From Gluconacetobacter aggeris (lineage in GTDB: Bacteria > Pseudomonadota > Alphaproteobacteria > Acetobacterales > Acetobacteraceae), in contig NZ_JABEQD010000013.1 in the NCBI RefSeq assembly GCF_014174395.1, positions 35,722 to 99,721 of the forward strand: DNA of 64,000 nucleotides, in the 5' to 3' direction. The notes beneath the pieces are model-generated. The model saw nothing but the letters and a program-made list of their open reading frames with translations. It was not told where the DNA came from and made no database searches. Position numbers and translations under genes: made by a program. Numbering within the stretch: position 1 is the first letter of the stretch; every line of letters begins with the position of its first letter. Positions 57,776 through 64,000 of this stretch are shown here, piece by piece.

Positions 57776-58525
57776 TCAGCAGGTCAGTGAAAGCGAACCC
57801 AGATGGGCGAACGCGGCCCGCACCCGCGTGCCGGGCTCGACAAAGACGGTCCCAGACGTTGAGCCTGTGGTGACGATGGTGCCGGCCGCCAGCCCACCGG
57901 CATAGCGGGCGGCATGCGATGCCAGCCACACCAGCATGCGGATCGGATCGCCGGCGGAATTGCCGCCGGCACGATCGACCGCCACGCGACCGTCGATCGC
58001 GAGCGTCACCCGCTCTTCCGTCGGTACCAAAGCGTGCCAGTCCGTCAGAGCCGGGCCCACGAACAGGGCACCGTGGCTCTGCTGGTCGGCCAGATGATCG
58101 AACGCGGGCTGGCTGCCCGGCGTGACGAAACGGGTATCGAGGATTTCGATGGCAGGGTGTACGGATTCGATCGCGTCACGCACATCCTGCGCCGTATATG
58201 GCGCCTCGCGCGGCGGCAGGGCGCGGCCGAAACGATAGGCGATCTCTGCCTCCACCCCGATCAGGCGGCACAGGCCGCGCGGCAGGACCGTCGCCGTATC
58301 GAACAGGGTCGTATCCAGGATCGGCGCGGTGGCCGGTTCGGAGTCCGGCGAAGGGGCCCCGACCTTCCAGCCGGCAACCCTGCCCCCCAGGGCCCGGAGC
58401 GTCGCATGCTGAATGCGATAGGCCTCGTCTTCCGAGGAAACATGATAGCCGCCGGGAAGAGAATCCAGCGGAGACGCCCCGGCCCGGACCCGAAGGAAGG
58501 CTTCAGCCAGTTGTTCGACAGACAC
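57776..58525 (-). CDS. 2-keto-4-pentenoate hydratase-like (FAH superfamily) protein
   Basis: 249 residues. The FAH fold has a metal site in GVEAEIAYRFGRALP and HPAIEILDTRF; the C-terminus ends GTVFVEPGTRVRAAFAHLGSL. It resembles hydratases and decarboxylases of aromatic meta-cleavage, but no such pathway is nearby, so the substrate is open. Confidence 0.83.
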   Translation of the reverse strand: MSVEQLAEAFLRVRAGASPLDSLPGGYHVSSEDEAYRIQHATLRALGGRVAGWKVGAPSPDSEPATAPILDTTLFDTATVLPRGLCRLIGVEAEIAYRFGRALPPREAPYTAQDVRDAIESVHPAIEILDTRFVTPGSQPAFDHLADQQSHGALFVGPALTDWHALVPTEERVTLAIDGRVAVDRAGGNSAGDPIRMLVWLASHAARYAGGLAAGTIVTTGSTSGTVFVEPGTRVRAAFAHLGSLSLTC

Positions 58526-58577
58526 TGTTACGCCCGCCCCACCGCGTGTCCGAAGCGGGCCTTTCCGTCGCGATCGG

Positions 58578-59009
58578 TCACAGCAACGACTGAGACCGGC
58601 TGAGCACCATGTTGCAGACTTTCTGCGTCACCTGCTGCTTGACGCCCTGCCCCGCCGAAGCGAGCGAGAAGCTCTTGCCATTGCCCATATCCAGCAGCCC
58701 GCGCTGGCCGGCCTGATACGCGCTGTCGCCCTGGCCGCTGATCCCGGCCTTCTGCCCGAGGGCGCTCATGACCGGCGAGGCGGTGCTGGCCCCCAGGAAA
58801 TTGTTCTGGACGCAATAACCCAGCAGCCCGACCAGATTGCTGGAACCGGCGGAGGACACCGATGGCAGGCCCATCGTCCCCATCATGCCCTGCCCCATGT
58901 CGGACATGCCGGGCATCGACGGCATCTGGGCGCGCGCCGACTGCGAGCCGGAAAGCGATACGGCCGCCATGGCGGCCGCGAACGACAAGGCAACGAAGTG
59001 ACGGTTCAT
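58578..59009 (-). CDS. DUF2501 family secreted protein
   Basis: 143 residues. Signal peptide ending ARAQ, then a Met-rich stretch (MPSMPGMSDMGQGMMGTMG) and LVGLLGYCVQNNFLG, the DUF2501 core. Periplasmic, function unknown. AAAAGGATG 8 nt before the ATG. Confidence 0.82.
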   Translation of the reverse strand: MNRHFVALSFAAAMAAVSLSGSQSARAQMPSMPGMSDMGQGMMGTMGLPSVSSAGSSNLVGLLGYCVQNNFLGASTASPVMSALGQKAGISGQGDSAYQAGQRGLLDMGNGKSFSLASAGQGVKQQVTQKVCNMVLSRSQSLL

Positions 59010-59110
59010 GCACCACATCCTTTTCTGGCTCTTTGCCGAATATAACCTGTCGATATGGCCAGAATATGAATGATGATGTCGTGACAAGCGAATAAAATCT
59101 GACACGCAAG

Positions 59111-59419
59111 TCAGAATCCCGAGTTGAACGCCATCGTGTAGTAAAGCTGCCTGATCAGCGGTGTCAGCACGTACTGGATCAGCAGCAGCAGCACCAGCGG
59201 GCTGAAATCCATATTGCCGGTGGCGGGCAGGATGCGGCGGATCGGCCGCAACGCCGGCTCGGTCAGCCGATCCAGGAACCGGCCGATCGACCAGACCATC
59301 TGGCTGCGGGTGTCCAGGACACCGAATGCGTACAGAAAGCTGAACACGCAGGAAATGATGACCACCCATGTATAGAGCCTGATGACATTGAGCAGCAGGC
59401 CGAAGATAAGCGTGAGCAA
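59111..59419 (-). CDS. YggT family membrane protein
   Basis: 102 residues in two YggT-type helices pairs, with ending motif LTEPALRPIRRILPATGNMDFSPLV. Start TTG with AGGGATC 8 nt upstream. Integral inner membrane; osmotic or division roles are proposed for relatives. Confidence 0.88.
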   Translation of the reverse strand: MLTLIFGLLLNVIRLYTWVVIISCVFSFLYAFGVLDTRSQMVWSIGRFLDRLTEPALRPIRRILPATGNMDFSPLVLLLLIQYVLTPLIRQLYYTMAFNSGF

Positions 59420-59500
59420 CGTGATGATCCCTGCATTGGACGGGCGGCGAGTCTATCGAAGCCTACCGGAGCATACAACACCGGCCGGGACCAAACGCGC

Positions 59501-59528
59501 TTGACAAACATCCTGCACCCGCTATTTA
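59501..59528 (+). promoter_or_regulatory. Promoter of tRNA-Ala
   Basis: TTGACA (59501-59506) and TATTTA (59523-59528) are 16 bp apart and end 18 bp before the mature tRNA. Confidence 0.65.
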
Positions 59529-59546
59529 TCCACCCCGTCAGGCAGT

Positions 59547-59622
59547 GGGGCTGTAGCTCAGTTGGGAGAGCGCCTCGTTCGCAATGAGGAGGTCAGGGGT
59601 TCGATTCCCCTCAGCTCCACCA
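59547..59622 (+). tRNA. tRNA-Ala (anticodon CGC)
   Basis: 76 nt with acceptor GGGGCTG/CAGCTCC, anticodon loop TTCGCAA (CGC), T-loop GGTTCGATTCC and an encoded CCA. It reads GCG codons. Prophage genes follow on its 3' side, which fits use of the tRNA as an attachment site. Confidence 0.96.
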
Positions 59623-59744
59623 CTGTCATGATATTTTCCCTTAAAAATCAACAATCTAAGAGAAGGCGGGAAATTCCTACCCCTCTTGCTATCCCTCTTA
59701 GAAACCGCGCTACCCTGATACAGAGGGGAGCGGCGGGGCACAGA

Positions 59745-60062
59745 TCACGCGGACCCAGCTTGTCCGGCCCCTCGCGCGCGGAGCATTGAGCGCCCGGTAA
59801 CAGCCAATGCGACTTCATTGACGATGATGGCGCTGATCCGATCGAGCGGAAGCCCTTGTCCAAGCATGGTCGCCAAGCCGTCGCAGGCTCTTCCTCTCAG
59901 CAGGTCCATGAACTCCACCTCGTTGTGGCCGCCGACAGCGGCGATCTCCGCAATGTGCTTGCCGACGCTATAATTGGGGCTTCCCGGTTGGCCCGACATG
60001 GCCGCACACAATTCTTCCATGGTGCTGGCATCACGAACCGCATTATCCTGATCATATGACAT
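59745..60062 (-). CDS. Hypothetical prophage protein
   Basis: 105 residues, beginning MSYDQDNAVRDASTMEELCAA and rich in helices; no family recognised. Its start lies within the start of the plus-strand ORF at 60056. AAAGGAT is 12 nt upstream. It may be a late or regulatory gene of the prophage. Confidence 0.5.
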   Translation of the reverse strand: MSYDQDNAVRDASTMEELCAAMSGQPGSPNYSVGKHIAEIAAVGGHNEVEFMDLLRGRACDGLATMLGQGLPLDRISAIIVNEVALAVTGRSMLRARGAGQAGSA

Positions 60063-60325
60063 GGTTCGGTGGTATCCTTTTCATTGCTTGGTGCATCTGG
60101 TGGGTGCGTGGTTCGATCTGGCCCGCGTTGATGGTCCCTTTATTTGCGATCGCTGTGGAAGGATTATCGCACGCTGATCAAGGGCACTTCGACCCGGCTT
60201 CGACCATCATTGCGATGGCTGTTCTTTCGATCTCTGCCTTCATCCCGCACCTTGTCGCCCGGCGGCGCGCCCGGCAGATCGAGCGCACGTTGCACGGCGT
60301 CAGTTTCCTCTCCGTCCGGGATTGA
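60056..60325 (+). CDS. Small membrane protein of the prophage
   Basis: 89 residues with two or three hydrophobic stretches (WFGGILFIAWCIWWV; IWPALMVPLFAIAVEGL; IIAMAVLSISAFIPHLV) and a basic tail ARRRARQIERTL. It could be a holin, but no holin family is recognised. It has no visible ribosome-binding site and overlaps both neighbours. Confidence 0.4.
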   Translation: MTWFGGILFIAWCIWWVRGSIWPALMVPLFAIAVEGLSHADQGHFDPASTIIAMAVLSISAFIPHLVARRRARQIERTLHGVSFLSVRD

Positions 60326-62744
60326 GCAGCATATTGTCCAAGGCGTCGTAGGTCGCGGCCTGGGTGTTCGCCAGCCGGCCGGCCACACGCCGCGACGCCC
60401 CGGCTGCCAGAGCATTTCCCAGCATCGTCCCAACGGCTCCCCCCTCCATGCCGCCGGTCAGCGCGCCGCCGAGGCCCACACCAGCCGCGCCCGCCAGCTT
60501 CCCGGCGATGCCCTGCGCCATATCTGCGACGCGGCCGCTGGTCGTCAGGTTGATGTTGGTATCCGACCCGCGCGCTTTCCCCAGATCGATGCGTGATGCC
60601 AGGCGCATGTCGTCGCGCAGAGTCTCCAGCGCCTTCAACTGCTCGTCCGTCACGCTGTCAGCCTCGCGGTAGCCAGGCTTCCCTTTCTCGCGCCGGATCG
60701 CCTTCAGCAGCGTGTCCAGTTGCCCGAGGCGCACATTGCCCTGCGTGTCTGTCAGGTTACGCGATTGCAGGAACCGCATGGCGTCGATCGGCCGGGACAG
60801 TTCCTCGTAACGCTGGGCATATGCCTTGAAGCCCGGCGCGCCTTCCTCGATCGCATCCGTGATCGTTGGCTTGAGGTCCATAAGCTGCGAGGCCGCCGCG
60901 TGCCCGCTCTGCGCCGTTCCGCGCGCGGCCGGCGAGATGATGTCGCCCATATATTTCCGGACGTTCCACAGGTGTTCGGGCAGCGCATTCCCGTTTTCGT
61001 CGGCAACGGCACCGATCTGCTTCAGGACGCCGATCAGCGGCTGTTGCACGGTATCTCGCCCGCGATTGTCATCGATCAGGCGCGCGAGGTGCTGGCGGAT
61101 CGGCGTCACATCGACCGGCTGCTGGTTCCCGAACGCTGCGTTGCGGTGCTCGGCCTCGATCGCGCTGCGGGCCGCCTCGGCCGCCTGCAACTGATCTTCC
61201 GTGCCGATCACATCGCGCGCGAAGGCGTTCCGCGCCTCGCTGTTCTGCTGCTCCAAGGCCGTAAAGGGAGCGGGGTTCGCAGCGCGGCGGACGCGCTCCA
61301 GTTGCGCCAGTCCGGCATTGCCCGTGGCCTGCGATGCCGTAAGCTGCACGCCGGGAATCTTGGACTGGACCAGCGCGACCGGACCGCCCTTCCAGTAATC
61401 GGCCCAGATCCGGGCAGCCAGCTTGTCAGCATCCTTCGGCGACGTGAACAGCCCCAGCTTCACGGCCTCGGGCGCAGGGTCCGACGGGAGTGGTGCGGAT
61501 ACGGACCCCGGCTCGGCGGCTGAGATGGATGCTCCAGACGCGTCGCCGGGGATCGCTGCTCCTGCAGCAGGAGGAACCTCCGCCGCCTCGGGCGCCAGGT
61601 GGTTCAGGACGCGCGTGCCCACCGACGATGCGCGACCAGCGACAGCGCGCGCACCTCGGGCCGCCATGGGCAAGCCAGCCCCCAGCGCGCCGCCGAGTGC
61701 AGCACCGGTCAGCGGATCGCCGCCCGTCAGCGCATTTGCGGTTGCACCCTGCGCTGCGCCGCTCGTGACTCTGGTCAACAGGCCACCCCCGCCTGTGAGC
61801 GCGTTCGTCCCGGCCTGGATGACGCGACCGGCCATTCCGCCCGCCGCGCCGGCGAGCGCGCTGCCTCCTGCACCGATCGCGCCAGCGCCCAGTTCCGTCG
61901 CAGCGCCGGCCAGCAGCGCATTCGTCAGGAATCGGCCAGCTTCGTTCGCTGTCGCACTGGAACCATCACGCTCGGCAGCCGACAGGTCCTCTCGATCCAG
62001 GCCCGCGCGCCGCGCCTGAAGATCAAGCGCCGTCCCCTTCAGCAGTCCATGAACGCCGGGGATGTGGTCAACGGCCTCGACCCCGACACGCATCAGTTGG
62101 TTGCGCGCCGCATGGTCCATGTCCTGCGCGAACTGCGCCATGTTTCCGTACCATGAGCCCTGATGGGCGCGCGCTTCGGGGGGAATGCTAGAGGCTGTCT
62201 CATGCCCGAACATGCCGTCGAATGCGTTCTCCTTCGGTCCCGGATGCGCGCCGCCGCCATGATCCGTGCCGAACATGCTGCCGAAGGCATCCTGAGTCGG
62301 CGGCGCTCCGCGCTCTGGACCGGATGATCCGGACCCCGCGTCGGTTCCGGGCCCAGCAAAGGGATCGTCGCCCGGCGCCTTGAGAGCGGCATATCGATCG
62401 GCCACCTTGTGCGGATAAGCCATGGTCTCGTCGTTTCCCCATTTCGACCGGTCCGTGCCGCCGTTGTAGGCGCGCAGGGCATCGGGAAGGTTTCCGTAGC
62501 GGTCCATGTTCTCCCGGAGCACCCGCGCGCCGCCGTAGATCGACTGAACGGGATCGCGCGGATCGATGCCGATGGCATGGGCTGTGGCCGGCATGATCTG
62601 CATATGCCCTAGCGCGCCGGCCCGGCTTCGCGCGGCCGGATCGCCAGACGGATCTTCCACCTGGTGGACAGCGCGCAGGATATCGGGATCTACGCCCCAA
62701 TACTGGCCCGCCCGCTCGTAATGCCTGTCGAGATCATGGGCCAC
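60300..62744 (-). CDS. Phage internal virion protein with lytic transglycosylase domain
   Basis: 814 residues from a GTG start. The first 110 residues form an SLT transglycosylase: the catalytic Glu in VHQVEDPSGDPAARSRAGALG, then HMQIMPATAHAIGID and LRAYNGG. The rest has long Ala/Gly-rich stretches (AGAATELGAGAIGAGGSALA) and charged helices, like ejection proteins of podovirus-type phages. It cuts peptidoglycan as DNA enters the cell. It overlaps the gene before by 11 bp. Confidence 0.8.
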   Translation of the reverse strand: MAHDLDRHYERAGQYWGVDPDILRAVHQVEDPSGDPAARSRAGALGHMQIMPATAHAIGIDPRDPVQSIYGGARVLRENMDRYGNLPDALRAYNGGTDRSKWGNDETMAYPHKVADRYAALKAPGDDPFAGPGTDAGSGSSGPERGAPPTQDAFGSMFGTDHGGGAHPGPKENAFDGMFGHETASSIPPEARAHQGSWYGNMAQFAQDMDHAARNQLMRVGVEAVDHIPGVHGLLKGTALDLQARRAGLDREDLSAAERDGSSATANEAGRFLTNALLAGAATELGAGAIGAGGSALAGAAGGMAGRVIQAGTNALTGGGGLLTRVTSGAAQGATANALTGGDPLTGAALGGALGAGLPMAARGARAVAGRASSVGTRVLNHLAPEAAEVPPAAGAAIPGDASGASISAAEPGSVSAPLPSDPAPEAVKLGLFTSPKDADKLAARIWADYWKGGPVALVQSKIPGVQLTASQATGNAGLAQLERVRRAANPAPFTALEQQNSEARNAFARDVIGTEDQLQAAEAARSAIEAEHRNAAFGNQQPVDVTPIRQHLARLIDDNRGRDTVQQPLIGVLKQIGAVADENGNALPEHLWNVRKYMGDIISPAARGTAQSGHAAASQLMDLKPTITDAIEEGAPGFKAYAQRYEELSRPIDAMRFLQSRNLTDTQGNVRLGQLDTLLKAIRREKGKPGYREADSVTDEQLKALETLRDDMRLASRIDLGKARGSDTNINLTTSGRVADMAQGIAGKLAGAAGVGLGGALTGGMEGGAVGTMLGNALAAGASRRVAGRLANTQAATYDALDNMLLNPGRRGN

Positions 62745-64000
62745 TCGGCACCAGCCCGGCGGCGGCCATGCGGTTGTAGGTCTGTTTGAATTCGTCGAGT
62801 TGCCCCGTATTTTTCATGCCCTGGAACACCTTCTGCCTCTCCGCCGGGGTCATGCGGAGGATCTGGAACGCACGGGGGTCGAAGTTTTGACTGAACTGCT
62901 GGTCCCACGCCTGATATTGCGCAGCCGGCAGCCCCGACGCGCGCCATGCATTCGCTTTGGCGTGGATGGCATCCTCTTTGCCCATCAACTGATGAATCAT
63001 CAGTTGGTTGGTTTCCTTCTGGAGTCCGCTGTTCGGATTGGCATGCTCGGCAGCAGCCTGACGGGCATCCGAACTGCCAAGGGCCTGGGACTGAGCGTTC
63101 GCCAATTGCTGAGCCCACTTGTTGAAGGACTGGGCGCTTTCGATCCCCGACGAATCAACATCAAAGGGTGTGATATTGTTTATGAGTGCCCAGGCTTTCC
63201 GCCATTTTTCTGCACCAGGGCCACTGGTGAACCCATCAAGGTCCGTATCCATATTTCCCAGCATCGCGAGGCGGTCATTTCGGCCCGCATCTGCCGACAG
63301 CAGAGCATTCGCGCCTTTGGCGCCAGCCTCGGCAGTCGCGCGCTGTGCTTCAAGCTGGCCAGCGGGCGGACCTGCGGAGAAACCCGCCGGCTGCGCGTTG
63401 GTTCCGGCACCGGAGAAATCGTTCTGGTTGCCCGGATAGCGGCCGCTTCCCATCACATCCAGCGGGACTGTGGGCTTATTGGTGGTATCCACATACCCGC
63501 CTTGCCCGTTCGCCTGGGCAACCTGCGCCCGCGTGCCGATCTTCGGATTGCCACCTGCATCGTTATACGGCTGTGGCGCGGTGGCTTCTCCCGGCGACAG
63601 CGTCTTCGTGATCGGCGCGCCCTGATTGACGCCACCCTGGCCGCTGGCCGGAGAGCCGACATTCTGCCACTGGAGATGGCCGCCAACGTCCACAAGCTGC
63701 ATCGAGCCGAACGCATCTGCGGACTGCCCGGCGCCCGGCATCAGGCTATCCATCAAGCCACGGACAGAGGTGCGGATACCCTTGCTGTCCGCCGGAAGCG
63801 ACGAATAGACCTTTTGCGCCGTGCTGAGGTCGATCGTCCCCGTAGCAACCCCAACGCCGAGTTGCCGCGCAACGTCGGCCTTTGTCACGTCCGGATTGTT
63901 CATGAGCGGGGCAGCCAGCCCGGCAATGTGACCAGCTCGAGCGGCCTGCAACTGGGTCTGAGCCCGATCGTTTCCGATCTGCTGGGCCTGTTGGCTGCGG
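62734..64000 (-). CDS. Phage virion-associated protein (partial, runs off the right edge)
   Basis: At least 422 codons, open to the window end, so the start lies outside. A Gln- and Ala-rich N-terminal part, Gly/Pro/Asn-rich middle (TAPQPYNDAGGNPK) and a helical end. Context and composition suggest a second internal or ejection protein beside the transglycosylase; no domain recognised. Confidence 0.6.
   Translation of the reverse strand, partial: RSQQAQQIGNDRAQTQLQAARAGHIAGLAAPLMNNPDVTKADVARQLGVGVATGTIDLSTAQKVYSSLPADSKGIRTSVRGLMDSLMPGAGQSADAFGSMQLVDVGGHLQWQNVGSPASGQGGVNQGAPITKTLSPGEATAPQPYNDAGGNPKIGTRAQVAQANGQGGYVDTTNKPTVPLDVMGSGRYPGNQNDFSGAGTNAQPAGFSAGPPAGQLEAQRATAEAGAKGANALLSADAGRNDRLAMLGNMDTDLDGFTSGPGAEKWRKAWALINNITPFDVDSSGIESAQSFNKWAQQLANAQSQALGSSDARQAAAEHANPNSGLQKETNQLMIHQLMGKEDAIHAKANAWRASGLPAAQYQAWDQQFSQNFDPRAFQILRMTPAERQKVFQGMKNTGQLDEFKQTYNRMAAAGLVPSGP

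Larger units (their letters stand above)
59745..64000. mobile_element. Prophage, end part (continues beyond the window)
   Basis: The DNA after tRNA-Ala(CGC) encodes two virion-type proteins and two small ORFs and no housekeeping gene, up to the right edge. The arrangement fits integration at the 3' end of the tRNA, with the integrase end outside the window. The other attachment site cannot be seen. 59623-59744 holds a short IR (CTAAGAG/CTCTTAG) but no gene. Confidence 0.65.

Noticed and set aside
59538..59741. Minus-strand ORF with the [19 protein letters not shown] segment
   Set aside because: It is the antisense reading of tRNA-Ala and its flank, a well-known false protein in many genomes.

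Overview
The window is GC-rich chromosomal DNA with strongly G/C-biased third codon positions, almost certainly from an acetic acid bacterium (Alphaproteobacteria, Acetobacteraceae; a Gluconacetobacter- or Komagataeibacter-like lineage is my best guess). This rests on gene content: hopanoid-transport genes hpnL/hpnN, a split F0 operon with two b-type subunits, a regulatory-only PTS (hprK-rapZ-EIIA-HPr-EI), a type II sulfide:quinone oxidoreductase, DUF3297 and UPF0262 proteins, and an AT-rich palindromic intergenic repeat. The species call is inference.

Layout. 0.2-6 kb: NAD-type malic enzyme, then a two-gene unit (histidine phosphatase plus an unassigned 726-residue PLP-fold enzyme) divergent from a lone glucose-1-phosphate thymidylyltransferase. 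6-12 kb: orphan RND efflux pump, NCS1 permease, SDR enzyme. 11.8-14.1 kb: gmk and dnaB. 14.1-18.6 kb: a decayed zone holding a LysE gene with an internal deletion, a histidine-kinase remnant beside an intact response regulator, a possible lipoprotein, a serine-hydrolase pseudogene, tRNA-Arg(ACG) and an S1/P1 nuclease. 18.7-26.6 kb: entericidin-like lipoprotein, an FMN riboswitch driving ribD-ribE-ribBA-ribH, then hpnL and hpnN. 26.6-28.6 kb: a MntA/HepT-like pair translationally coupled to a sulfide:quinone oxidoreductase. 29-34.4 kb: Bcr/CflA pump, a candidate anti-Shine-Dalgarno sRNA, mlaE-mlaF without mlaD, radA, yigZ. 34.4-42 kb: EamA exporter with divergent AraC regulator, c-di-GMP phosphodiesterase, purU, a palindrome-rich gap with a 43-codon ORF, and a THI5-like binding protein. 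42-47.5 kb: atpI-B-E-F'-F followed by a GT2/GT39 pair. 48.4-56.7 kb: purH, then hprK-rapZ-EIIA-HPr-EI-pabB-pabC. 56.8-59.4 kb: RidA-like, UPF0262, hydratase, DUF2501 and YggT proteins. 59.5-64 kb: tRNA-Ala(CGC) followed by prophage virion genes that run off the right edge.

How the genes work together. The rib genes make riboflavin/FMN under feedback by an FMN riboswitch, with successive stop/start overlaps. The PTS block is a phosphorelay with no sugar permease; its Ser-kinase (HprK), RapZ, EIIA, HPr and EI are packed together and run straight into the two p-aminobenzoate genes. HpnL/HpnN and MlaE/MlaF both serve outer-membrane lipid trafficking.

Most distinctive features: (1) a family of about 120-bp, AT-rich, inverted-repeat elements (five copies) at gene ends, two of which supply the stop codon of a neighbouring gene; their cores differ in sequence but several keep a hairpin; (2) a three-hairpin sRNA with a CCUCCCU loop; (3) the unassigned PLP enzyme plus phosphatase pair; (4) the SQR-coupled HepT/MntA pair; (5) a palindrome-rich locus with a 43-residue hydrophobic peptide ORF. 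I see no CRISPR array, rRNA operon, complete insertion sequence or replication origin.
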